DNA from: Acheta domesticus
Lineage: Eukaryota > Arthropoda > Insecta > Orthoptera > Gryllidae
Direction of reading: 5' to 3'
NCBI GenBank assembly: GCA_031308135.1
Contig: JAHLJT010009419.1
Location: 65,058,723-65,122,722 of the forward strand
Length of the DNA stretch: 64,000 bases
Shown here piece after piece: positions 48,185 through 58,669 of this stretch. Made by a program: the position numbers and the translations under genes. Under the pieces are notes generated by a model, which worked only from the letters and a program-made list of their open reading frames with translations, ran no database searches and was not told the origin of the DNA. Each line of letters starts with the position of its first letter. Within the stretch, counting starts at the first letter, position 1.

Positions 48185-48388
48185 CCTCAAGGCCACTCAA
48201 ATCCCATCTTCGCGATGGAATATGTCACGACTTTTTGCGTCTTTCTCGGTCTTGCCGGTGGAAGTCGCATGATCGCAAGCACTGCTTGATACGGTCGCGA
48301 TCATGCGAATTCTAGCGGAACGACTGAGAAAGATGCGAAATACCGTGACATATTCCATCGCGAAGATGGTAATTGAGAGGCCTTGAGG
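48185..48388. mobile_element. Foldback/MITE-like hairpin element, copy B
   Basis: A 204-bp inverted repeat almost without a loop: the arms start CCTCAAGGCC (48185) and end GGCCTTGAGG (48388). The centre GCACTGCTTGATACGGTCG matches copy A at 13.6 kb, and much of each arm is homologous to copy A. Relative to copy A both arms carry matching changes, for example TCTCACG/CGTGAGA in A against TGTCACG/CGTGACA in B. There is no coding capacity. Confidence 0.65.
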
Positions 48389-48769
48389 AACAATGTTAGA
48401 AAAATCGCAGTGTAGTTAACACACCCTTATATCTTACACAAATTACACTCTATATATATTAATTTTTTGTAACACTACTGTTATTATTGACTGAACGCAT
48501 CAAAAGGAACGAAAAGACACTCTTAACAGCCAGCGTGTTAAGAATTAAACCGTCCGTATTCCATTAACAACAATTGAGTTGTAGCTAAATATAACATTAA
48601 CAATATTTGTTGTTTATGTGTTCTTTTAATATTGTATTGCAAAAAGTACTGAACGACACACGAGACACAAACAAGAAAATACGTTATTTAGTGTTTATCG
48701 GCCTTGTTATGTCAATGGTAATTGGTACATATTTAACTCTTTTATCTCGCAATTCTCCTTCCAACGCAG

Positions 48770-51700
48770 GTAAGCATTGAATTGCAAAAATGATTTTCTG
48801 ACATCCTAAGTCATTATTAAGAAACAAATTGCATTTTCTTTTATTTCTGAATGTTCATATACCAATAAAAATCTAAAATTGTAAACTTTTCACTTATCAT
48901 TGTTTTTCGCAGTTTCAGTGAGCATGATCTTTCTACAAATGTGTGAGGTTTAAACTGGAGGATAAAAATATTTAATTGTGTCCCAACTTTGTAATGGAGG
49001 GCGATCAAACAAACAGGATGCTCTGCCCTCTGCTCTTATATTTTTCCTCGGGGCGAAAACGAGAATTAAAGGAACGGCCCCGGGACCAAGATTGGTTGTA
49101 AACGTCTTTGTTCCTTTGTAAGCTCTGACATCACGCTGCGTCTCGTGCACCTACTGCATATTTTTCGAAAATATGAGTATATTTTGCGTAATTTTGTGAA
49201 CATTTAGACAATTTTTATATTTTAAACAAATTTTTCTCAAAATCGGTTGCTATTTTTTCTTTAAATTTTATTAATCTTTTTTCTCAATTTAAGTAAGCAT
49301 GGTCTCTCTGTGTTACGTCTAAACTGCAGGATAAAAAATATTTCGCTGTGGCCCATTCTTTGTAATGAAGCGTGAGCAAACGAACCTGCTCTCTGCTTTT
49401 GTATTTTCCCTTCGGGTGTGAAAGGAGAATTAAAGGAACAGCGCCTAGGCTCAAGATTGATTGGGTTCGTCTTTGTTCCGTCATCACCTAGCCCCTACTC
49501 CATATTTTTTTCGAAAATACGGGTATTTTTTGTGTAATTTGGCGAGAAAAATAGGCATTTTTATTTTTCCTCAGAACCAGCTGCATTTTTTCATTAAATT
49601 TTATCTATCATTGTTTTTCTCATTTTCAGTGAGCTTGGTCTCCACGTGAATGTGTTATGCCCAAACTGGAGGCTAAAAAGCATTTGGTTGTGCCCCATGC
49701 TTTGTAAAGAACAACGTCGCAATCAAACGAACCGGACGCTCTGCCTTCTTCACCTATTTTCCCTCCGAGCGGAAAACGAAAATTAAAGGAACGGCGCAGC
49801 GCCAAGATTAATCGGGATGGCTCGTCTTTGTTTCTCCGCCGGCTCTGACATGACCCCACTCCTGCTACACCTACTGCAAATTTTTCGAAAGTACGGGAAG
49901 ATTTTGCATGAAATATTGGCAATTTTAATTTTTATAAACAATTTTTCACAAATTCAGCTGCATTTTTTGATTAAATTTTATTAATAATTGCTTTTCTCAA
50001 TTTCAATGAGCCTGGTCTCTATATGAACGTGCCAGATCCAAAGTGGAGGTTAAAGATATTTAGTTGCGTCCCATAATTTGTAATAAACCTCCAACAGAGC
50101 GAACCGGACGTTCTGCATTTATATTTTCCCTTCGGGCGGAAAGCGAGAATTAAAGGAACGGCGCAGTGCCAAGATTGATCGGGGTGGCTCGTCTTTGTTT
50201 CTCCGCCGGGTCTGACATGACCCCACTCCTGCTGCACCTACTGCAAATATTTCGAAAGTACGAGAAGATTTTGCATGAAATATTGGCAATTTTAATTTTT
50301 ATAAATAATTTTTTCACAAATTCATCTGCATTTTTTCATTAAATTTTAATAATAATTGCTTTTCTCAGTTTCAATGAGCGTGGTCTCTACATGAACGTAC
50401 CAGATCCAAAGTGGAGGTTAAAGATATTTAGTTGCGTCTCATACTTTGTAATAAACCTCCAACAGAGCTAACCAGACGTTCTGCACTTATATTTTCCCTT
50501 CGGGCGGAAAGCGAGAATTAAAGGAACGGCGCAGCGCCAAGATTGATCGGGGTGGCTCGTCTTTGTTTCTCCGCCGGCTCTGACATCACGCCACTCCTGC
50601 TGCACCTACTGCAAATATTTCGAAAGTACGAGAAGATTTTGCATGAAATATTGGCAATTTTAATTTTTATAAATAATTTTTTCACAAATTCATCTGCATT
50701 TTTTCATTAAATTTTAATAATAATTGCTTTTCTCAGTTTCAATGAGCGTGGTCTCTATATGAACGTGCCAGATCCAAAGTGGAGGTTAAAGATATTTAGT
50801 TGCCTCCCATAATTTGTAATAAACCTCCAACAGAGCGAACCGGACGTTGTGCATTTATATTTTCCCTTCGGGCGGAAAGCGAGAATTAAAGGAACGGCGC
50901 AGTGCCAAGATTGATCGGGGTGGCTCGTCTTTGTTTCTCCGCCGGCTCTGACATCACGCCACTCCTGCTGCACCTACTGCAAATATTTCGAAAGTACGAG
51001 AAGATTTTGCATGAAATATTGGCAATTTTAATTTTTATAAATAATTTTTTCACAAATTCATCTGCATTTTTTCATTAAATTTTAATAATAATTGCATTTC
51101 TCAGTTTCAATGAGCGTGGTCTCTACATGAACGTACCAGATCCAAAGTGGAGGTTAAAGATATTTAGTTGCGTCTCATACTTTGTAATAAACCTCCAACA
51201 GAGCTAACCAGACGTTCTGCACTTATATTTTCCCTTCGGGCGGAAAGCGAGAATTAAAGGAACGGCGCAGCGCCAAGATTGATCGGGGTGGCTCGTCTTT
51301 GTTTCTCCGCCGGCTCTGACATCACGCCACTCCTGCTGCACCTACTGCAAATATTTCGAAAGTACGAGAAGATTTTGCATGAAATATTGGCAATTTTAAT
51401 TTTTATAAATAATTTTTTCACAAATTCATCTGCATTTTTTCATTAAATTTTAATAATAATTGCTTTTCTCAGTTTCAATGAGCGTGGTCTCTACATGAAC
51501 GTACCAGATCCAAAGTGGAGGTTAAAGATATTTAGTTGCGTCTCATACTTTGTAATAAACCTCCAACAGAGCTAACCAGACGTTCTGCACTTATATTTTC
51601 CCTTCGGGCGGAAAGCGAGAATTAAAGGAACGGCGCAGCGCCAAGATTGATCGGGGTGGCTCGTCTTTGTTTCTCCGCCGGCTCTGACGTCACGGCGCGC
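48770..51700 (+). repeat. Satellite array, 368-bp monomer, about eight units
   Basis: From 49863 on, monomers are spaced 367-368 bp (landmark TGCTGCACCTACTGCAAAT at 50230, 50598, 50966 and 51334). The earlier units (48770-49860) are shorter and more diverged. Each monomer has an AT-rich half (TTTTTCATTAAATTTT, TTTTCTCAGTTTCAATGAGC) and a GC-richer half (TTCCCTTCGGGCGGAAAGCG, GAACGGCGCAGxGCCAAG, CTCTGACATCACG). The last units are almost identical and come in two types that partly alternate. Short minus-strand frames recur in each unit and are not genes. Confidence 0.93.
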
Positions 51701-51860
51701 CCGCTGCGCCCGCCGTGGGCCGCGGCCGGGGCCGGATTCCGCCGCCTGCTGCCTGCCCTTCCACTGGAAGGAGGACGCCAGGGGCAGCGCGCCCGAATGC
51801 TTCGGCCGTTGCGAAAGCGATAGACGCGTCCGTGTGTGGGATGGGGGCGGAGTGGAGATC
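51685..51860. other. GC-rich islet at the right edge of the satellite
   Basis: The last monomer passes directly into this islet with CTCTGACGTCACGGCG (CRE palindrome at 51685-51692), where the satellite units have TGACATCA. A similar islet with the same palindrome lies at the left edge (47492). A promoter-like origin is possible. The open frames are not recognisable. Confidence 0.45.
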
Positions 51861-53285
51861 GTAACTGCGTGTGTGACGGCGTTGTCCTGGAAAGCCAAAG
51901 GGTACCGTTGGCTCAGAGTATCGCTTACGTGTAATAAAGGAACCATTTCTGTCATAAATTTTCTTCATGTTGTTTTGTTTTGTCGTTTACTCGGGTTCTG
52001 GATGCTTTCCTCATTCCATTGCACCGTCCGGACGTGGGCTGTATTATTCAGAGTTGTTGAATCTGACTCCACATTAGATTTTATTTTCTAGTGTTGCTTA
52101 ACACTTGGAATCTACATATGAATCATATCATGCCACACAGTATTTTCTAGCTTTTGAAAATTCTTCATTATTTTTTTAAACATGCGAACTTTGATTTGGG
52201 AGACAATATCCTAGCCTTCATTTCACTGCAACCAACATTTTTTTCTCCTTCCAAATATACATTTTGGACATGAAACATATAAATGTCTGTGTATTTCATG
52301 TGGGTCATTTCCAGTTGTATTTAATCAGACAAGACATACAATTAAGCGGTAACTGTAGAATATACTCTACTCGAAAAACCTGGAGTTGCTGGTTGTACAA
52401 TTCGCAAAAACTGAAGAGGAAGTACCATGTAGTGAATGAATGTTGACCCTCGTAAACAAATATTACATGTTTTAGATTGACACACTTCAAATTTAAATGA
52501 CTTTTAATCCCTGTGTAATGTTTATTGTTTTATTATACTGTAAGTATAAAATTATGCGCGCAAGTACACAATAACTTTGACCTCGATAGTTTTCGTTTAT
52601 ACTTACAAAGATCTGGACGAAAAAAGAAGGATCTAAGACATTATATTGAATATTAATATCGATGTATTCATTCTCTAAATCCCACAGAAATCTCGGAAAA
52701 CATCTGGCATGTGTAAATATCACAATGTCTCCGCTAATTTGTCTAAGTTGAATATCTTAAAAACATATAGGAACAAAATTTTGCCTATTTTGCATTTATA
52801 AATAATAATTTCTCAAACAAGGAATCATAAAGACTGTTATTTAATTCAAAATTCAATTACAAAGATACAAGGCAAAGCCAGGCGCCAAGAAAGTAAAATT
52901 CTAATGGAGCTATAACGTTTCTCTCAGAATTTAAATTTGACCAATGAAAATATATCAAGGTCACAAATAAAAGGAGATAGATGGAGTTTCTGTGAGGGGA
53001 CACATGTACAGGTGGAAAGTGTAGTTATTTATGTCACGAGTCCTTAAAGACTAATAGAGAACGAGTCACAAACAATATTTTTTGTTTTTTCTAGTTTATC
53101 GTTTATTGAAAATAAACTTATCACTTTCAGGAGGGAAGAAAAAATTGTCATTACTCTCGATTGTCTGTAGCAAGGGTTGGTTGTATTGGATACTTTGTTT
53201 GTGATTTACTAGTTGAATGCTTTTCCTAGTAATGCAAGCTGATTGAGAAAATAACCCGGGAATTCCGAAGTATCAGCAGATATTT
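51860..53285. other. AT-rich stretch, no gene supported
   Basis: Short open frames only. Nothing recognised. Confidence 0.4.
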
Positions 53286-53289
53286 TCGT

Positions 53290-53756
53290 GCCAATGATAT
53301 TCTGGAGGAAGCAGACTATGCAAGATATAGATCGATGCCTTCTAAATCTCTAACCACTTATGAAAAAGATTATGATTTATTTTGTGATTGACGAAAGAAA
53401 AATAATGTTCGAGGCATTAACGAAGAGATTATGCTACCATTTTTGAACGAACGATCAAAAACATTAAAACCAACTAGTCTCTAGTCATACTTAAGTATGA
53501 TGAAAAAATGTATAAAAATAAGTGAGCAGACAGAGTATCCACGTAAGTTATTCATTCCTTATCATTCTATATAATAGTGAATACTGAAGACTAATTGTTT
53601 AAAATTTATTTGAATATACTATTATAATGTTATTGAATATTTGAAGAAAAAAATCTAAGCTCATTACAAGCCTAAAATATCAGAAGAGCAAGTAACTAAG
53701 TTCTTACGAGAGGCTGGCGATCACATATTTGGTGCTTATCGGTGATAAGAACTTGC
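53290..53756 (+). pseudogene. Tyrosine-recombinase-like protein remnant (Crypton-type core-binding domain)
   Basis: In one frame the sequence reads MPSKSLTTYEKDYDLFCD, stop, RKKNNVRGINEEIMLPFLNE, then KTLKPTSL, stop, SYLSMMKKCIKISEQTEY. After about 80 bp of unrelated AT-rich DNA it continues IEYLKKK and then YKPKISEEQVTKFLREAGDH. This matches the helical N-terminal (SAM-like, core-binding) domain seen in many insect proteins related to Crypton-type tyrosine recombinases (pattern ...TRxxYExxYxxFxxWR...LKPSTLWSxYSMLK...YKPKKSKVLTxEEIxxFL...). The catalytic domain is absent. Several stops and an insertion show it is dead. The assignment rests on pattern memory only. Confidence 0.5.
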
Positions 53757-53799
53757 AGACTTGACCGTGAACAAGAAGAGACTTGACCGTGAAGAAGAA

Positions 53800-54636
53800 G
53801 AACAAGAACGGAACTGTGCGAATAACTGTGTCGCAGCGCGTGAATTGTTCAGGCAAAGTAAAGCAATGAAAAGTTTGAGAGCAGAATAGGTTTCGAAGAA
53901 ATTATGTATATTTTAGTTTGTGAAGCCTTGTAACTTCCATAACACGTGCTTAAAATTTTGACGGTGGATTATCATCCCCAATTGCAAAGATAGTAATATA
54001 AAGGAAAGGTTTTGTGTAACTCGACGACTGTAGAAACAATTTTAGTCAACTAACAGGGTTGTACATACATGTGTAATGTTCTTTGTTCGTAGATTAATAG
54101 GTACAGTACATCTTGAAAGAGGCTAATTACATGAGTAACAAATGTTTAATGTCTGAAAATTTATTGTGAATCAAAAGGTAATAACCGTGAACGGAAGAAG
54201 TCAACAAAGTAATGTCTATTTTCATTGGCAGATAGAAAGAAAGAGCGTTTGATAAATTTATGTGTCATTTTTTTGCCAAGTGTTGATTTAGATGTTATTT
54301 TTTTAAACATCGTCTCTGTATTCTAAGCCAAAAATATACGACCAGTGAACTGAATTGTATTCAGGTTTACTTTCTCACCCCATAAAGATCCTGCCCCTGA
54401 GATATCAAAGCTCGCAAGAGCATTGGATCTACGCGTCCCATCAACCGGTAATTGTTATTATAATTAAAGTAGGGCAAGGCATTAGAATATATACACACAC
54501 ATATACACAAAACAGGATGCTGGTATGTATACAAGATCAAAACTCCACCATTGGACCGATCTCCATGAAAGTTGGCACTTTATATGTTTTTTCACCGAGA
54601 AGGTTTATGTGTTGTTAATTCTGTTGTAACTCCATT
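53800..54636. other. AT-rich stretch, no gene supported
   Basis: A GAA-rich segment (53765-53815) and nothing else of note. Confidence 0.4.
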
Positions 54637-54639
54637 ATA

Positions 54640-54640
<1 letters not shown>

Positions 54641-54703
<63 letters not shown>
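54641..54703. repeat. Compound (TA)n(CA)n microsatellite
   Basis: A TA run passes into a CA run, the mirror order of the other two. It directly borders dispersed repeat R1. Confidence 0.95.
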
Positions 54704-54728
54704 TTCACTACATATCCACTACATATTT

Positions 54729-55107
54729 ACGTCAAATGCAACCCGCAACACACTTGGTAGAATTTTTTCGAATCTGTTATTAAATAACTCCTAAACCAGG
54801 CGTTCTAGAGCCTTAAAACTAAAATTTTGAGGCCTCAAAGAAACGTTTCTCACACCGTAATCGATAGAATGAACTCTTCTTGAACATTCTATTACATTTT
54901 GTCTGATACGGTGCTTCTCGATATTACCTCACCTGCTCAGCGATGTGCAGAATCTGCAAGTAAATGTGAATGAGAGGGACAGAGAGCGGTAGAGACACAC
55001 AGAGACAGACAGGGACAGGGTGAGGGAGGAAGGGAGATAGAGTGAAAAACGGCGATGGGAGGGGAAAGAGGGGGATGAAGGGCAGAATAACGTCTGCCGG
55101 GTTTTTC
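54729..55107 (-). repeat. Dispersed repeat R1, minus-strand copy
   Basis: Inverted match to 45454-45838, with the same end motifs (ACGTCAAATGCAACCCGC at the left, CGTCTGCCGGGTTTTTC at the right). Internal parts differ by substitutions and small indels. Confidence 0.85.
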
Positions 55108-55472
55108 TTGCATGAAATTAAAGGTAAAATGTTTCTACAAAATTATGGTAAACATTTTTTCCAATATTTCTTTCATGAAAAGAAATTAGAAATAATGCAG
55201 ATATAATCCAGACCTAACCAATTAAAACGAAGCGCCTGTGGTGCACATCTGCGTTTATTTCGATAACCAGGAAGAGTAGTTATTTCTAACTTTTACAAAT
55301 GAAACATACCACAATCAGCAATGCAAATTTTGTCAAGTATAAAAGTGAATTTTTTAGTTCTAAGTTAAATGTATTACCTCCCTTCAATCTACTTTCTTTC
55401 ATAATAATATCAATAGCTTCCAAACACTTCTCAAATTATGATCACGAAGCGTAAGAAATTCGAAGTAGGCGA

Positions 55473-57087
55473 TGTGACCGAACGTGTAGGTCGGCCGTGG
55501 GGAAATTTCGTGGGTAATTTGGCTCTTGTTGAAATTTTGAAAAAAAAAACACAAAGTTGAAAGCCACAAACATTAATATAATTGAATCTTCAAAAAAAAA
55601 AAAAACAAATTGCAAAATTACCTAACATGCACAGATAAACAAATGAACAAAGAAAAATATAACACTGAACAGCATAAAAAAAACTTTTTGAGGAAAAATC
55701 AACTGCCAAATTATGAATTTCAAAGTTGATTCAAACTAGAATCACAGCAATATCTTCTGTGACAAAAATAAATTGAAATCCAACAAATTGAATCAAAGAT
55801 ATCTCTGGGGAGGTGAGTGCACATAATGTTACATCAGAGGGTAGAGCACAGGCATTTCGGATGACAAAATGTCTCAGTACTTTCTGTTTACAAAAATTGC
55901 AATTAACCCTTCCTCAATATACACTGCATTAGCATACATAGTAATTTCTTGCAAAACAATTCACTTCAATTACAAAGACATATGTTGTGTACAATTAAAA
56001 TGAATAAACATAGTTTTGAAAACACAGAATATTCAAAAGAAGTTGCTAAAAAAAACTAAACATGTGTGTTTACACCATAAATGTGAAACATTTATTACAA
56101 CCTACACCTTTGGTTGAAATTGAAAATATGTTTTATTTTTACTCAACAGGCATCCAAATTTCAATAAATATTTCAAGATATTTAAGTTCACATGAATTCT
56201 TCAACAGTTCATAGCAAATATACTTTTATAACCTTTTAATTGTTCATAAATAACCCAAATTGTTTCTAACTTGATTTGGAATTTACACTATCATCAAAAT
56301 GTTCTTTTTTTTAAAAGACAGAAACTGCACTTGCAGTTTATTAACGTGACAAGATTCTTTCATAAATAAGTGATGTTCTCCTCTTAGAAAGACACACTAC
56401 TTCAAATATCTTTTGAAAATAGTACACAATGATTATGGAAATACCAATGGTCGGGTATATCATACATTATGCAAGAGTGTTAATGGCAAAAAAAAAGATT
56501 AAACAATCTGACAGTGAACTACAGGAACAACACTTCAACCTGCATTCTACAGTCAATTGCTTCCAAATTCTCATTACTTTTTATAGTATCACATACAAAA
56601 TTGTTTTGTCTTTAACACCGACCTTATTTCGGTGGCCGTGGCGTTCGCCACCAGCGCAAAACTCACAGCGAACTAATGCGGCTGCCGACGCTCTGTCTTG
56701 AGCCTAAGCACGTGTTCTCTCTGTAATCACGTCGTACTCCAAGACCAGATACCTCCGTCGAACGCGCATCTGCCGTGTGAATTTAGCCACCACTGGGCCA
56801 AACCTCTCCTTTCTCGCTAACTGGAGCTCGCGGCCCCACACCATCAGCTTCCAAATTCACGCTGCTACCTCACGCTGCCGCTTCACGAAACATTCTGCCT
56901 ACTCTTCTCGCACCGCCGTTACAACCCCTTCTTTTCCGCGTAGGGGGGGGACAACTGTCTTCCCCCCGCCTCCCCTCCAGCGACCGCTGATAAGGCGACG
57001 GGTTACGTAATCGCGCGGCGAAGCACGCAGACGAGGTCTTTCTTGTCGATAAATAATTAGTGACTGAGCAAACTCAGGATCAGTACA
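55473..57087 (-). repeat. 3' LTR of gypsy element 2
   Basis: 1615 bp, TG...CA (TGTGACCG to GGATCAGTACA). It ends in a GC-rich segment at 56630-57010 with a G8 run and CCGCCTCCCCTCC. Open frames in it recur in the other LTR and are not genes. Confidence 0.93.
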
Positions 57088-57090
57088 TAG

Positions 57091-57100
57091 CCCCCTTCTC
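57091..57100 (-). promoter_or_regulatory. Polypurine tract of gypsy element 2
   Basis: On the minus strand GAGAAGGGGG lies three bases before the 3' LTR, the position and composition expected of the plus-strand primer. Confidence 0.8.
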
Positions 57101-57145
57101 AAAAGAAAAAAAAATCTGTTCTTTTTAGAACGTTAAGGATTTTTT

Positions 57146-58669
57146 TTACTCATAGAATGGCTTCAGGTTATAGAAATTGAATTTCCCTATAACCTGATCA
57201 TTGTTAGTCAGTTCTGCTACATTTGGTTCGGAGATTCTGTTAATCGTATATGGTCCTTGGAAAAGTTGAAAAAATTTTGCATATTGTTTACGTTCTAAAT
57301 CGGATGCTTTAGAAACTTTCAACAATACCTTTTCTCCTCTCCTGAAGGTATACGGTTTAGCTTTGCATTTTCTTCGCCTTGCGTCTGCTGCTTCTTGCAA
57401 TTGGTTCAAGATTTCTCCTCGGGTTCTTTGCCTCTGATTTATTTCTTCTCTTATTAACATTTGAAGTGGGTGCGGTGGTTTCTCGATAAAATGGGCTTCG
57501 TGAGGAGATAATCCGGAGGAGTCGTGATGAATTTGGTTAAGAACTCTATTGATGATTGGAAGTATTAGATACCAATCTTGGTGTTGCTGATGAGCATACA
57601 ATCTGATGATTCTAGACAGCTCCTTCATGATACGTTCAGACGGATTACTCTGCGGGTGTCGAATACTCGTGAGCATATGAACTATTCCCAACTGGTTCAT
57701 GGCTTCCGTCCATTGTTCACTTGTAAACTGCGATCCATGATCGGACAATATTCGTTCATAATTGCCTGCTAATGAAAAAAACTTATTTAGTTTATGTAGG
57801 CAATTCCTTGAATTCGCCCTATTTAGCGGATACACCTGGACGAACTTTGTGAACACGTCCACGCATACAAAAATATACCGATATCCGTATTTGGTTTTAG
57901 GTAAAGGCCCATAAATGTCAATGGCTGCCAATTCTTGTGGTTTACTGGGAATAATAGGTTGTGGGGCTCCCGCAAAATGCCTGTTAGGGTATTTTGTTTT
58001 CTGACAAGCCACGCATTTTCGCAGTTCCCTTATTATCTGCTTTCTTCTACCCTTCCAGAAACACACTTCTCTAATGGCTTTACCGACTTTATCTGGTCCA
58101 AAATGCGCCAAGGTAGTATGTGTCAGCCAGATGATGCCTGTGGTTAATATTGGTGGTATCCAAATTCTATAAATTTCTGGATCTCGTGTCACTCTAATCA
58201 GCAAGACATCATCCACCAGTCTCCACCGTGCATTATCTAGATTACATTGGATTGCAGTAGGATCGGTTTCTTCTAATTCCCCTCTAAGAAATCTTCTTAT
58301 GGGTTTCATCTGCTCATCTTCTTCTTGAAATCTTGCTACCGTTAACCAATTTAAATCTGGCATATTCATAATTCCTAATTCAATTGGTGTGGCGAAGAAG
58401 GTATTCTTTCTTTGTATTGTAGAGGTAGGGACTTGATTTCTGCTTAATAAGTCCGGCAGAAAATTCTTTATACCTGGACAATGTTCTATTGAGAAAGAAA
58501 ATTGTTGTAGCCACAGTATCCATCTATATAGGCGGTCATTGTTTGGGTGACATCGTTGGAGAAACGTCAAAGCTTTATGATCCGTTATAATCAAAAAATG
58601 ACGTCCTATCAAATATTCTCTAAGACGATGTAATGCCCAGACAATCACACAAGCTTCCCTCTCAGTCAC
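57146..58669 (-). CDS. Pol part 2 of gypsy element 2: RNase H end and integrase
   Basis: 507 codons. Residues 1-80 are the C-terminal part of RNase H (TDHKALTFLQR at 29-39). The integrase zinc finger follows the H2C2 pattern (H184, H189, C219, C222). The DDE core has Asp251 in AIDIYGPL, Asp310 in LSDHGSQFTS and Glu345 in SNPSERIMKELSR, leaving 34 residues between the last two rather than 35. A GPY/F-type module (FQGPYTINRIS) and the end NFYNLKPFYE follow. The listed start is not a real initiation site: the frame overlaps the end of the protease-RT frame by four bases, and the RNase H domain is cut between the two frames. Integrase inserts the element DNA into the genome. Confidence 0.9.
   Translation of the reverse strand: MTEREACVIVWALHRLREYLIGRHFLIITDHKALTFLQRCHPNNDRLYRWILWLQQFSFSIEHCPGIKNFLPDLLSRNQVPTSTIQRKNTFFATPIELGIMNMPDLNWLTVARFQEEDEQMKPIRRFLRGELEETDPTAIQCNLDNARWRLVDDVLLIRVTRDPEIYRIWIPPILTTGIIWLTHTTLAHFGPDKVGKAIREVCFWKGRRKQIIRELRKCVACQKTKYPNRHFAGAPQPIIPSKPQELAAIDIYGPLPKTKYGYRYIFVCVDVFTKFVQVYPLNRANSRNCLHKLNKFFSLAGNYERILSDHGSQFTSEQWTEAMNQLGIVHMLTSIRHPQSNPSERIMKELSRIIRLYAHQQHQDWYLILPIINRVLNQIHHDSSGLSPHEAHFIEKPPHPLQMLIREEINQRQRTRGEILNQLQEAADARRRKCKAKPYTFRRGEKVLLKVSKASDLERKQYAKFFQLFQGPYTINRISEPNVAELTNNDQVIGKFNFYNLKPFYE

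Noticed and set aside
50019..50973. Repeated minus frames containing CAVPLILAFRPKGKYKC
   Set aside because: They recur with the 368-bp satellite period and are broken in several units.
47600..51700. CRISPR-like array
   Set aside because: Units are 368 bp and continuous, without short repeats separated by unique spacers; the DNA is eukaryotic.
56777..57010. 77-codon open frame in the LTR of element 2 (also at 63524-63757)
   Set aside because: Lies in the GC-rich LTR end, on the strand opposite to the element's genes, with no domain.
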